A stretch of DNA of 64,000 bases from Hyaloperonospora brassicae (Eukaryota > Oomycota > Peronosporomycetes > Peronosporales > Peronosporaceae): assembly GCA_947650285.1 (NCBI GenBank), contig CANTFL010000003.1, positions 1 through 64,000 on the forward strand. The letters run 5' to 3'. A program made the position numbers and the translations under genes. This document shows positions 46,901-60,739 of the stretch, piece by piece. The notes under the pieces were generated by a model. The model searched no databases. It was not told the origin of the DNA and saw only the letters and a list, made by a program, of their open reading frames with translations. Position 1 is the stretch's first letter, and each line of letters starts with the position of its first letter.

Positions 46901-49330
46901 CAAACTTGAATAAAGCATGATCATGCGACAAATAGTATGCCGGTAAAGTAAGTAAAAAATCACTTCATGACTGATGTCAATTGCATGACCTCAAACACAT
47001 GCCTATATTCTACACATTTATACATAAATTCGGTTTGTCTTCGACGATTAATCAATAAATTAATTCATATGTCGTCGTCGGCAATCTTTTGTTATCGTAA
47101 AAATGTACTTCGACGCTTATTTCTTGTTGTATAACAAAGCCTAATAAAAATTTACAGTTCTCAATTGGGGGTTGGTGTTTGACATTGTCGTAATGGGTAG
47201 CTGTTGTCTGAGTTTATCTTGTGACTGGATGTGAAAAAGCCGTTTTGTGTCAATATAGCGCGCACATAATGATGTGTAAGGCCCCTAAGGGATAATTTAA
47301 TCCAGAATGAGGTGACTAACAGGTGAACATTTTCAAGAAGATACCTAAATTGATACATAACGGCATTTCAAAAGTATTGCGGGGGTCGCGGAAATGTTAC
47401 GGACACATATACGAAAACCACACTCGCAAAAACATCAATAATGATAATTTTGTACGTATATAAATGTAGATATAGGCAGCTAAAGGTGGAACTGATTTTG
47501 CTGTTGAGCTGTATACTCAAGTATTTTTTTGTAAAGATCGATGCAATATTGTTACATTCGTCACGCACATATTGCGCATTACCAGTAGCTTGACAGCCTG
47601 ATCGTTTTAGGTCATATGAAACGTGATCACAATACACCCAAATTTTCCCTCTGAAAATTTCAATATGAATGCTCTGTTTGAGTACAAGATTATGATGCAT
47701 TTTTCAATGTGTACACTTTATTCGGCTAAAATCATGGTAGCTCATTACCTACAAGGTGAATAATTAATAAATTGATAGATTCAGAAACTTTTTTCTATTT
47801 ACTCTAAACGCCAAGAGTGTTATCCCTCATATTGAGCATAAACCACAGATATTATGACATTAGTATGCCGATAAAGATCATATTTGTTCTCATACATGTT
47901 TCAAGTTGGCCGAAGAGCATACATGAGTCATTATAATTAAATGCGCCTCCACAATATATAAAATGCAAAATGTGAACAATTAAATTTGCCATAAAAGGCA
48001 TGATAGTGTTTTTTTTCTTCGTCTTATTGGGACAACGAATTATAAGTCGTACAATAATTTTCTGACAAAAACATGCCAATGACTTGTGAATACAAATTGC
48101 AAGAAATACGACGAAATAATCATTTTGCGTGAAGTGTAATAGGCAAAGATAGGTACTGGCAAAGACCTTGCTCACTTCGATAACATAATGGATGTGAATG
48201 GAACTAAAAACATGCATAAAAGTCGATCAGATACTAATAAAATTATACGCTGTATGCTAAAGAAAATACAATAACTGGTTTTAGTACTGTTAAGTGCTTA
48301 GCTTTATCTTACATTTACGATCTTACATGACAAGATTACATTACATTGTACATATAGGCTTCATCGTCACCTACTTTGCCCATGGTAGCCTTCGATAATG
48401 TATACAAATACCTATTGGACCATACTTACTGCAATATGATTATCGTTTAGTTAATATTCTACAACTTGTTCCTCTACAATGTCTTAAGTATGCGTTTGAT
48501 TACTTTGTGGGGTCATTGATTTCAAGTCTCAGCCGATCTATGAAAAATTTAACAGTTGGGGATTACATGATAATAGGTCTGCAATGAAAGCCTCGTAAAC
48601 GATCTCAACGAGTCTAATTATTTCTTCCATTTTGGGCGATGCTGAGACACCGACTCGATACTGATATGATCATTTTAAGTACGCAACTGTTAGATTCGAG
48701 TAGATTTTGGAAATATCTGATTGAGTTGATGAAATATTGACGATTTACATATGTTTCAAATGATGCAGAAGAATCCGGTCAATGGTAGTAGATATATAGG
48801 ATACACCAAATTGATGAATGCAACTTACATCAAATATTATATTTAAACACCGTTATTTAAAAAATAGAATAAAAGAGTGGTGGGTCACTTCCTCGTTGCT
48901 TATTATATTGCCGGCGCGAACGATAGAATATAAATGTATCTGAGTAGCTTCGGTAGGACATTATATAAACCAGAATCATACGAACAAGTGTGTTAATTTC
49001 CTAATACAGTGAGCTTTACGTATACAAAATTAAAGGGTACGGAACGTCACTCAACATTTTGTCATCTCCTCTATTGCAACATAAGACCTTCAACCTGCAA
49101 TTTGTATCCTTTGTTTCAAAATAATCTAAATTTATGCATTCGTCCTTTGTCTGTATATTGTTCTATAACCCATCAACTTAGCATGTTATTTGACTTGTAC
49201 TTTTATACGATGTTGGGCCAAATTATTATATCTCACTCAGTTCAATGCATCAATTTTAGTCCTTTTTAAAATGTTCAACGATCTCGTCTCTATAGGAGTA
49301 CGATTGCTTAATTTTTTCATTCATTCCTTC
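40904..49330. other. AT-rich gene desert, part 2
   Basis: As in part 1: AT-rich, short accidental frames only (for example 47852-48217 minus, rich in I/F/Y/C), with no domain, RNA gene or long repeat recognised. Confidence 0.6.
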
Positions 49331-52300
49331 ATCTCGATAGAAAGTAAGTAATTAGTTTTTTGAAAACTGCAGCACTATCCGCTAAGGTACTATTGTTGTG
49401 GAGTGGATCGAGAAGTTTGGACCTCAGGCCGCGCTTTGACTATGTACGAGCTTTGCTGTTCGTGTCAGCCACACAATGAGGTTACAAAACACACTGCTGT
49501 ATTTTGCTCCGCGATCGTGGATGAGGCGATCTTGGTAGACACGAATTAGGTTGTTGTGATCTTGGGTAACGCAATCTCTTGCACCGCAATATGGAGACAA
49601 TAGGGTCAAGGTGATCCGGCGTGTACCATCAAATACGATGGTTGGTCAAATCTTGACAGCGCAATCCACCACGTAATTGTCCATCGAAACGGACGGAAGA
49701 GGCTTAGACAGAGGTTTAAACTTTGATATGGATAACGTTTGGTGAGAACCAATTTGGTTTTAAATGCACAAATGCCATTTTTTACTTTCCCGGTAGAATC
49801 CTTTGACTACCCCGACGTCTGATAAGATCTATCGTCAACCAATAAGATCACTCCTGAATTTTTAAGCCAGTGAAGCTAGATATTCTCCTAAACCCATCAA
49901 CAGCGATCGGTTGTAGAGCGCAAGATCGCGAGACGGCTAAGTGGTCAGTTGGCTCTCGCTTAAGCAACTACTTTGGACAAGGCGATCTATTATAGACCAG
50001 GGTGACTTATACCAAGCACCTTAGAATACACTCATGGTCGTGTGAGGATTAACACACGACCACCCCTCTCCATCACAAGCACGGTCAAAAAGTTCACCGA
50101 CACAAGGTTATTGGGAAAATTACAGCATGCTATACAGACGGGTACACAAGTTGCAGAAGGAAGCGTAACACACAAAAGAGGAGTATCCTCTTTGGTATTC
50201 GGTCGTCTAGGCACTAGTAGATTTAGGGATCACAAAAGAATTATAATTTCCAATTCACCACACAAGATATTTACTGCCCCCTGACATGCTCTGCTAATGA
50301 GCGATCCACAGTCCGGTGGTGAAGTAGAATCTTGTAAGTACAGCCAGAACTGATCCAGGGACTCCCTCTTAATCAGCGACGCCCATCTCCGGTGAGCGTT
50401 GAGAAAGCAGCAACTTGCCGATCATAAGCGTAATACTTTTCTATATGCAAGTATCATGTGGACTCAATACCGCTATATGTATCAAACGTTAATCGGCCAA
50501 CGTTTTTATCTGGATTGCCTCGGACGATCCAGATAAGGCTTAAGTTACTGCGTTAGCCAAGCGGATACCGATAGCCCGCGTAATTACCTCGCGTAAGACC
50601 AGATTTTGACTTAGGGGGTTTAAGACATTCGGGATGTCGGTAAGGCACGATTTGATATAAAATGTGTGCTTCGGTTCGTCACTCATGCGACATTAATTAT
50701 TTTGACTATGTAACGCTTCTGACTCGTCACAGCCATCAATGTCGGACTAAAAAACCCGGCGTCTCCCGCGCAAAACAGACTGTTTTTGCCGATTTCACTT
50801 GGGCATGGACAAGCGAGGTTGTACACATTGCATTGGCTGGGATACTAAATATCCATGAAAAAAATTATTGACGGCGGTAGATCCGGGTCCGTGACCGGTC
50901 GGTCGGGGACAAATTGGACAATATCACAAACCCGAATTGCTCGGAGGCGTCTCAGGACGTAATATAGCTATTTAGATCGGACCAATATTTGTTATAACCT
51001 ATGGGAGGTTCGTGTGCCACGGATGCTTCAGCGGGGGTATTGGAACTATAGCCGTTAGGTCGGAGCTTGCCTTAGTAGTAGTATGTATCGATAGTGGCCG
51101 CTCACTAATTTCAGGGGATAATGAATCGAGAGCGGAAGGAGCAGAGAGAGCTTTTATGCTAGGTCTAGAGACTGAGTGGACCGCTTCGTACGCCGACGGC
51201 TAAACATGGAGGTTTTAGTCCGCCGTGAGAAAAATGATGGCGGCACTACCAAAAGGTTTTAATAAGTCTTCGACAATTGACATGTCCCCTCTCGACCCCT
51301 CTTTTCCTCCTGCCGCGCAAATTTGATTGTCAGATATGAATTATTTGAAAGCCGGTGCCCGGGATATTCACATTGAAGGCAATGAAGGCAATTATTTATT
51401 TTCGAATGAAATTAATTAAATGTTGTTTTGTAGACCATATACTGCGGATGACCCCTTGGAGAAAGAAAAGACACCCGGATAGGCGAATGGTAACCTCTTC
51501 CGACCTAGATATCCGTGGAATCAAGCATTCAAATTATGGATCTTTAAGGTGAAACTGGGGATATCGTTGACGTTAGATAGACCTTAACACATCTATTTCC
51601 ATTATAGCAAATCAAATTACGGAGAACACACAAGTATACTTCCCAAGAATTCCATTCCATCGACCTAAAACCTGTAAGATGCACCAGACGGGCCCGCTGT
51701 CGGATTGATGCGCGTTAGTTTAGATTAGACAACGTCCTTGAAATGAGGTTCGCACGTCTCGAAGGCGAGAGATGCGTCTTGCCAGAAAATAAATTATATT
51801 TTTGACTTTATCGATTGTTCATGTCCTAATTCCTTCGCCAAGCCTAAAAACTTGCGCACTTCAAAAAGGATCTCATTGGCTGATTCAGCAATGACATGAA
51901 AGACTAGGTATTGTATGTTTGGTTGATGATATACCGCAATTTACTAGTTGTGGCCGAATTAGAAGACCAAATAATTCTCAACTTGAGCTTAATAGGTACC
52001 TTAAAGTTTAAGCCGTTCTTTTCGATTTAGAACAGCTCGCAGGAAGTCCGGCATGCGCCTGCACACCACAATGCATTCACCAGAAGGTTAAATAGCTGAT
52101 AAATTAAAAATATACGGAATCGCGGAAGGCTTAATGGCCTTTCTTACAGGCAAGTGTGCCGACCGGTAGTCGTGCGATCTAAACATAGCTGTTTACATTG
52201 CACGAACTTTGCCGACGTGAACTGCGATGGGTCAAATAATGAACCCTCGTTCTCGAATAAAGGATTTGCCGCTGGTAGAGCATATCAGGTTGCTTCTTGA

Positions 52301-53060
52301 ATTACCACGTTTGCCAGGTATTAAATTTGGCGCGTTACCCCACTTGTGCTACAATAAAGCCGTTGGATAAATTACTTGGACTCTCAATTGGGTGTTAAAA
52401 TGGTCATTACCAAGAGTGTAAGCTTACTGTTTCCTATACTTAAACGTCATGCGGATCAGACAAGATTCTTCTGCATTTTAAACCCTTGCAAATCGCCTTA
52501 GGCAAAGTGGAAGCGCCTCCACGCGTATCGTTATTTCACGTACGACACCTCGAATCGCTTACAAATAGTTTAATGTCATACATACATGCATGTGAAACGG
52601 CCTTGAATCCTCTTTATCTGCACGGTATATGTGTGGAAAAGGCTACGTGAGCGTCGGTGGGAGAACGGATCTACGTGAAATCTCTGTTGACGGATATGAT
52701 CCCTCGCGCTAAGGGCGAGGGGCAACAAACTCACAGCAAAGACAGTGCTTCGAAAGATCAGGGTAGGAAACAACCACTTTGAAGCAGCAGAGGCGCAACG
52801 ATAAGGGGGGCGAAGGGGCGTAAACAGAAGGACAAAATACCTTCGTTGCTTCGCCCCGACACCTGACTCTGCTTGAAATCACTGAGCCGTGTCGCTTTCA
52901 ATTCATTGGATGATACCTCCAGGGTGCAACGAGAGACCGTTCTGTCCTCGGGAGATCGATCTTGTCGACAGCCACAGGCCGACCCTTCAGTATCTAAATA
53001 GATATGGAAAAGGCGGAGCGCCTGTCGTGCTCGAAAGAGCATAGCTAAAATCAGCAATTG
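49331..53060. mobile_element. More GC-rich island, probably a decayed hairpin-rich retroelement
   Basis: Base composition rises compared with both flanks. No protein domain survives that I can recognise; the longest frames are 60-100 codons. It does contain many short inverted repeats of the kind seen in the LTR elements. Examples are GGTCGTGTG/CACACGACC at 50037-50062, AAGAGGA/TCCTCTT near 50175, ATCTGGAT/ATCCAGAT near 50510, AACGTT/AACGTT near 50487 and CCTCGC/GGCGAGG near 52703. I infer an old insertion of such an element; its ends were not found. Confidence 0.35.
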
Positions 53061-56000
53061 TAAATTTCTAAACTCCTTGAATATATACGATAGTAGAGAA
53101 ATGGATTCTATCGAAGAGAAAGCGTGAAATAAATTTCATGGAGTTTGATGGATTTTTGGGCGGCTGTCCGTGTCGTCTTGGAATATAATCAGACTTCTTT
53201 CTTTTGTTGTGACGGCTCAAGCACCGGCTACTGAAGCTGCGTCGTCAATTATAAATATCATTGTGCAGATTGGATTTCGGTCGAGAGTCTGAATTAGCTT
53301 GTATGCACACACACAAAAATTGGATTACCGACCACGCCCACATATAATTCCTTGCTGATCAGGATGACGTTACGTATGGAAGGTCACGTTCGGTTGTGCA
53401 ATATTAATCATACCTATGCTGTGTCATGTAAAAGAATGCATGCTATCTAATGGAAGACAATATCAAATACGTCTTTAAATAGGATAGGTTGGCAAGCCCT
53501 ATATATGACCCATCGAAATCAATAATTGTGTGTAAATAACAAAGAAAATTACTTTAGAAATCCACGTACCGTATTTGATAGTTAAACATTTCGGGGATAG
53601 ACATGGGTCGGGCGCAATTTTACCGTAATAGTTGTTTGATGATGCGATATATTTGTGTTGTTATGATGACTCTATCGATGGCGACAGCGAACTGAAGGTC
53701 ATATTTGCCTGTGCAATACATAAAGCAATATGCGACGGCTAAATATATTACTTGGTACGATTTACATTATGTAAACTCTCTCCGCCACTGAGCGAGAATA
53801 TTGATGACCTTTGAATCTTCTGCTATCAACCTATTCTGAAAAGAAGCTAAAACAAGAATTTCGCATGCTGATTTTGCAAGATAATATTGCAAGATCAATT
53901 TTCCTCCTTTGTCTAATGTAATGTAATGATACAACCTCCATGAGTTTAACCTTGGACCATAGTAGATCCACATGTAACAAGTCTTACATGAATACTATCG
54001 ATAACTACACATCACCCGTCGTGTCATAAGTCAGGTGTGTGTGCACCTCGACGACCATAATAGCTTTTTACGCCTATGTTTTAAGTACGCAAAGGCACAG
54101 CGATTCGGAGGAAACAAAGTTATCTGCGAGGTTCGAGGTGTCAGGATTAATACCAATGTTATCGATGCAGCTATAAGTTTTCAATGCACGCTCTCTTAGT
54201 GCTACAGTAATCTTTAGCCATATGTAGCAGCCGAACTTTAAAAGGAGGTACGCCTGGCACGAGAGATCTTAGTGCACCGTCTCCTGGAATACGTTATTCA
54301 TATCTTGGTGCCACTGCGTGTTTACGCAAGCAAAAATGAAGCAGCCTTCACAACTTTTGACGTCACCGCATTGAAACACTTATATGTGCAAAACCTTTGC
54401 CGTCATTTATTTTACGTCATTGCTTTTTGAACTGTTCACCTTCAGTTAAAATACAATGATCTAAAGGGATTGGATGTGTTTGCGCACGACCCACGGATCT
54501 TAAAAGCAATACTATTGTTTGTAATCATACGGAAGTACAACAGATTATCTGCCATTCATTCAAAATGACTCACTTGCTATACGTTTTTTAGACGTGTACG
54601 GCCACCCTACTATGTTACACAACATAGGAACAGCATCTAATTTTTGCTGTTGCGAAATACACGCGTATCAGTACCTTTTGTTTACTATAATTTACGCCAT
54701 GGAGCTCTACCCAGGAATGGTTATTTACAACGAATTGCCAGAAGGGTAAATAATACAGTAGAGAAATCTATAGAGGTCTTCAGATAATATATGTAATTTA
54801 TCTAGTCACCTACCTATTTTTGTGAAAGCATTGCGCGATAATATCTAACAAAAAATTATATAGTAGTTATGTCGCGGAGTTAAACCATCATTTTAAGCCA
54901 GGTCAACACAATTATACCTTGCTGTACAACTTTTGATAGCTCTTAATTTTCAATTAAATCCATTTGTAGAATAATTATAACGATAGATATCCACGTTCTT
55001 AGTAAATCGTATGTAGTTGTTACTTTCTCTTTTGATTATTTGTGGTGCAAGACATTTTTTATACATAGTAATGATTTTTATCAAATTGTAAGTGTGTAGT
55101 GAATCACATCGAGTGAAAATATACATCATGCTTCAAGCAACCGTGTTTGAATTCGTTACTGCTTAAACATGATCACTTAATGAAAAAAATTGAATGCACC
55201 AAATATCACAGACATATCAAACTGATCAGCAAATTTTTAAACTTTTAAGTCTCATCAATTACAAAATAGGTATCCCACGATGCGAAATAAAGGATTTATC
55301 AAATGTCGTGACATGATATTTTTTGTCAAACGGTATACGACACAATCGAATTAAATCGATTCGGTGTACCAGTATACATTCACGCATACACATTCTTCAC
55401 TCTTATGCATGCATAAGTAAAGACATATCATCTTTTTACCAGCAGTAATATTTCAAAAGACGGAACAGATACATTAAGTTGTTAAGTCTTATAAAATATT
55501 CCATGTGAATGTTTAATGAGGCAAATTGCATGTGACTTTTTCACCTATATCTAACAAGTTTAGTCAGTAATAGTGTTTAGCTATCTATTTGGAGAAATAT
55601 TAGGCGAATTTGAATGAACTAAAAACATTGCTGCCGCGTCACAAATAGCTATTACACAGTTCTGTATACGATTCATGAGGCACGACGCAAGGCAGCATTA
55701 GGCGGTATATACACAGGAGAATGAAGAGGAGACACGATGATGGAGTGCTGAGAGAATGCTTTTGGTGCATTTGCAGGTTTTTAAAGGTAAAAGGTGAGAA
55801 GTAAGTTGAATTAAATGCTGACAAACATGCAACATGTGGGGAGATATTGTGGTCATTACAAAAATGAAGCTGCTGATGGAGGAAGTGGTGTCATTAGTGC
55901 CTGCACAATTCAAGTTAGATGTTTTTAATAGTAATGCAATAATATTATCAACAGTGTAGGACACAAATCAAATAATAATAGCAGCTCCGATATGTTCATT

Positions 56001-56432
56001 TACGACTAACTAAAATAAATTTTTATTACTTCTTCAAGAAAAATTCATGGCATGGTATCTCTGGTTGACTAAGAAAATTAAATAACGCTGCTCGCATCGT
56101 CGATCTTATATACCTTATGGAACAGGTAGTGGTGTTTTGACAAATCACATGCTATATTTAATCTACAAACGAAGGCAACGCTCAATTTCAATTTCATATG
56201 ACGGTATTAATGCGGTTTCAATACAAGTAGAGCGCAATAGCATAATAAACTGCAAATATATAAAATCTACATAGTAATACAGGCATATGTTAATTCGATC
56301 AGATACTACAAATCATACAGTCAATCACCTTATATTGCCTCATGTCCAGTATATAAATCATAAAATGAGCGTTTCATTTTTCATATATATCTTGCTTTTA
56401 GTATTTCCTCGAAGTACGGCTAGCTTGTAAAT
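53061..56432. other. AT-rich gene desert, part 3
   Basis: AT-rich, no supported gene. The frames at 55639-55964 (minus) are low-complexity and overlapping. No RNA gene or repeat is recognised. Confidence 0.55.
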
Positions 56433-56658
56433 GGAGAATTGCTAAAAAATTCACACCTCTTTTCCTTAGATTCACACCCTTCCTTCAAAATCTAATGTAT
56501 AAAATCTCTGATCATTTTAAGATTTGATTTATGACAAAGGTATTACTCAATAATGTAGGCCATTAATTTGCAAGTAATACGAAAGAAATACATAAGATAC
56601 TACTCACGCCTGTGGTCTAGCTCCTCCAGCGTTTACTGATAGGGCACCACGCAATAAC

Positions 56659-57035
56659 ATGATTCCTCCTCCCGAGGTTGAGTATGCCAGTCGGGAGCAT
56701 CTTATGGATACTGTGCAGACGTTTGCACGTGGCCAAGGCTATGCTGTTACGATTAAAAGTTCGATTGCAGGAAAGCGTGTCTACCTTGAATGTGATCGAG
56801 GTGCCGTAAACGTACCAAAGGTTGGAAAAGAGCGCCAACGCCAGACCAGCTCACGCCGAATTAATTGCCCGATCCTTTTAAGTGGAAATTTCTCCAAAAA
56901 AGGGGTAATTGGAAGTTAAACGTGACGAATGGATGCCACAATCACGAGCCGTCACTCCACACGAACGTCCAGCCAGCGCAAGAGACGTCATTGAAGGCCA
57001 TCAGGTACAAATTTAGTTTCGAGGACTGTGCATAC
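56659..57035 (+). pseudogene. FAR1-type zinc-binding fragment (copy 2), frameshifted
   Basis: Same content as the copy 1 fragment, here on the + strand: the first part at 56659-56875 up to RRINCP, then the shifted frame from about 56865 with WKLNVTNG and CHNHEP. The break is at the same base as in copy 1, so the parent element already carried it. Confidence 0.75.
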
Positions 57036-57107
57036 AAAACGAGGGAACTATGGTCAGCCTCTGCGTTGCAACGTAGACACTCGTCTGTATCTCCTCTTGT
57101 TCTCACC

Positions 57108-57353
57108 TTTTTGGCCTGCACGACCGTTCGTGGAAAGTCGTCAAGGATAAAGCCACGACGGCATTCCGAACTCTTTATGGCGTCCTTATTGATACCGGCG
57201 ACAATCTCGTTGGTCACAAGTGCGCCCGACTCCATCGCGGCTTTGACCTTTTTGCCTATGTCGGTGCCAGCAGCTACAGCATCGCAAAAGATGTCGCCCG
57301 AAGCCAAGTGGCAGAGAAAGTACTCGTCTTTGTCCAACGGCAATTGCGTACCT
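57108..57353 (-). pseudogene. Captured adenylate kinase fragment (copy 2)
   Basis: Minus-strand counterpart of 39983-40228, about 82 codons from GTQ to QAKK. It has the same D in LDDFPRT, the same missing P-loop glycines and the same splice-donor boundary. Confidence 0.8.
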
Positions 57354-57420
57354 TGTATATATAAGCTTTTGAAGGAAGGGTGTGCACCTAAGGAAAAGAG
57401 GTGTATATTTAGCAATTCCC

Positions 57421-59956
57421 TATAAATATTAGCAATACAAAAACGAGGATATGTTGTCTTCTAAGCAAACAGCACACCATGATGAATACAAGCATTTCTT
57501 ACTAATTATTATGCCCTGTTTTTTCGCCTCGAGATGTGGTTGCAACGTGTCCTCGAAAATAAAGTTTTGATATAAAAATGGAACAATGATTGAGTTGTAA
57601 CCAAGCCTCTTACTGTTCATGCACTTTTGAGATAAATACAATTTGTAAGGATTTCATCAAGAGGAGAAGTACTATTTGTTGCGTGACTTACTATGCATTC
57701 TGCTACACCACATATAACATTTAGTTTTGTTCCATCACTACACAATAAACAATATTTAATGGTACAAATGATAATCTGATAAAAAAGTAGACTATCTTTT
57801 ATAAAGGTGTACCTACATCTTAAGCATTGAAAATAAATAGGTGGGCATGTACAAGAAGATGTTATTCGCGTTAAAGTTTCAAAATCGCTCCTTTTACCAA
57901 AACAAAGCGTGTATACAGATTTAGACTAATAAGCGTAGCTAAGTCGCATTACCTGATGCCGTATCTTTTTTTATCGTTCTCAAGCTAGAGGTATGTTCAG
58001 AGCAAGGGTGTTATACATGGCACCTGATTTTTTAAAAGATGGCTACTTCGAAAAAGATATAATGTAATGGCTTGTTTATGTTATACAGGAATCACAATTA
58101 TCCTCAACGACTGTTGATGGTGACGATTTGTCTCTTATAAATGATGATGATGGTGCTACTGCATTCAATAAAGTCATCAATGGTGCTGATACTAATTTAA
58201 ATACTCTTGATGCCGAAGATGACCGATATTTCGCCTAAATGTACATACGATTTGCTTCTTTGCACTACACCTTGCATTTTGTTTCTAATCTAATTCGCAC
58301 GTGCTTTCTTACGCTTGACCTAGACCTTTTTGAGCCGCAACTATATATAAGTATACGTTCTTGTTCTCCATTCATACCGCGGCCATGTGTATGAGTGGTA
58401 ACTAATATGCATAATTTCGTATCATTAGAGGCCTTTTACATTACGCTGTTCGAACGATGAACGGTACACATTGCATGACACACAGTCAAAAATACATTTG
58501 AAAGTACCAAGAAGTTCGTCGAATACATTACACACAAACACCACTATCTCTACCTCTAGGCTTTGATAAAGCAATATGTAACTACATTAATGATACATCA
58601 AAACATCTTAGATGAACTTTGCTATATTCATCATGCTCCTACCCAATTTTTATTTGTGCCAGCGTCAATTAGACTGATATAATATAAATACTTGAAGGCA
58701 CATAAAGTAATTCAGCTATGATTATAAGATTTTTATTGTTCGATGCCCGTCCGCACACTCAGATGTGAATTGTGCTGAAAGAAAGTTAATGTAAGAAAAC
58801 AATGCATATGAAGATGAGTATAGTTGCTCTTTTATACACTTTCTTTTAAGTCCTATCACCAACGCAACTCTCATTCATTATGGTCTCTCGTACGCATGAG
58901 ATAAATACACATTAGTTGGGCTTCATAAACTGACTCGCTGATGATGCTAAAGCTATACATATATTCTTTGAAGGACTCCATGAGACCAACAACGATTACA
59001 AATCGCTATGAATACAGGTGTCTAGGCTATGACGTGGTTCATATATTATATTTATAATCGTTAAGTACGCTTAACATTTTTGAAATACTTGCAAATAGTG
59101 CCCTATCTATGCAAAGACTATCTACTAGTAGCTAGTTGACCTCCTAATGATAACCTATAAGGATAATCCTATCCACGCTATTACTTGTTAACCTAAACGG
59201 GTTGAAATAGTGAATATGCGTGTCATTGCATTCACGTTTGAGGGCTCAGGCAGTTAGTCGGTGGCCTAAATAAAGTAACCTATATCACATTAGGTAGCAA
59301 AGAGTAAATAATGATCTACAGAAGCGATATTATATTTTTAATCAGTTGGGCTCTAAGAACTGCATTGTATGAAATTGTAACATCATACAAATATGTGCAA
59401 TCCTATTGGAATTGTTTTCAACGATATCTTTTCTGAAGTCAATATTGCAGAGGAGCTGACTATACGATACACAATGACGAATATGACCGACATGTAACAA
59501 CCGATGCTATTAGTTAAAAGTTAACGCGCACAATGAGGGGTGAGAAGGTATATATCAACAAATATTGATATATTAAAGAAATATGGTGCAACACACTTAT
59601 TGGATGGTCCAAAGATACAAGTTATCGTACCTTTTGTAATATAGAGGTGTATGCACATATTAGCGCTTGTTTTTCCGTAGTGATATATTGTATTGTGTAA
59701 TTTTTCTAACAATTATGCCACTATTCAAAGCATTTAATCTTTATCTAGCTTAGGCAACATCTGGACCACTTCAGTGTGCGTTTAAAGGTGCTTCTAGTAG
59801 TTTTTGGACAAGATGCGGCGTGAAGAGAGCGTAACAAACAACAAGTGTAAGTAACTAAAGCAGAAGATGCGAAGTACACTGACCACTGGTATCAAACATA
59901 ATATTCAGCGTCTATTCTGTTACGGATAATCAGATTTTGTGTCGATTGTATAAAAG
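57421..59956. other. AT-rich gene desert, part 4
   Basis: AT-rich and without a complete gene. The only coding-like signal is the orphan C-terminal exon at 58089-58238. No RNA gene or long repeat is seen. Confidence 0.5.
58089..58238 (+). pseudogene. Orphan C-terminal exon
   Basis: After a possible acceptor (TTATACAG) comes a 49-codon open stretch ending in TAA. It is acidic and polar (STTVDGDDLSLINDDDG, then TLDAEDDRYFA). The composition and codon use are unlike the surrounding AT-rich junk, suggesting the tail of a gene or transposase whose rest is gone. No family recognised. Confidence 0.3.
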
Positions 59957-60110
59957 TGTCACGGGGTTAAACGTCGGTGACCAAGCGCATAGATTGTGTG
60001 GGATACACATCTGGGCTGTCCCCTCGATATTAATATAAATAATACCATTCCGTTAAGGATGACTGTCAGCGACCTGATTGGATAATTTTAAAATGGTACG
60101 AAATTAGGAC
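59957..60110 (+). mobile_element. LTR fragment, family B
   Basis: TGTCACGGGGTTAAACGTCG followed by GATACACATCTGGGC and CCCCTC matches the start of the LTR at 62085 (TGTAACGGGGTTACACGTCG, then AATACACACAAGG and GTCCCC). Similarity fades after about 150 bases and the far end is not clear. Confidence 0.5.
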
Positions 60111-60739
60111 GATATGGTATATATTTTATATGTTTGGTTATGGTGTTAAAAGCGAAATTAAAGTTTATTTTCCCTTGTAATTCTTTATCGCTCTCTGTTT
60201 TTCAAAGTCTTGCGTTGTGATCGCTAAGCGAAAGAGGCCTTTATACAACGTATGTCTTGGGCAATACGTGCCGTTTTATTCTCTAAATTAACAATCCCAT
60301 TAACCAATACTGAAAGCCGTACGAGGTTGTGCGACTGTCTATGTCTAAACTTACAAAGTTCCGTAGGAATAAGTAGACGTCACGCCATTATATACGATCC
60401 GTAGAATTAAGTGGACCTTTTTGCCTTTGGATCTTCCTCTGACTTCGGAGGTAAAGTATCTCTCCTACACAAGCAGAAGTAACGGAATGTGCATTTGATG
60501 GATTTGAAAAAATAATTTATATGTTGAAACTAGTAATTTCGTTCTTCGCGCAAGCGAAGTTGTCTATTTTATGTACGAATATTTTTCCCGATCGTTTCCA
60601 TCAAACAATGTGTCATACAAGATATTCGTAACAATACTCTATCAATAGAAAATTATTCGTTGTATAGTGTTTAAGGCTCAATAGTTGATAAATCAAAGGA
60701 CAGCTTTCAAATTATAAAGTGATAGTACAGAGGCGTTAT

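Larger units (their letters stand above)
56433..57420 (-). mobile_element. MULE-like element with captured adenylate kinase sequence, copy 2 (inverted)
   Basis: 988 bp, nearly identical to the reverse complement of 39915-40903, including the terminal inverted repeats (GAGAATTGCTAAAAAATTCA at one end, TTTAGCAATTCCC at the other). The flanking DNA is different, so it is a separate insertion rather than a large inverted duplication. Visible protein differences from copy 1 are few: in the kinase part INKDAIK versus ISKNAIK; in the FAR1 side FEDCAYK versus CEDYAYK. Confidence 0.8.

Noticed and set aside
39915..57420. A 17-kb inverted duplication
   Set aside because: Only the 990-bp elements match; the flanking DNA on the two sides is unrelated.
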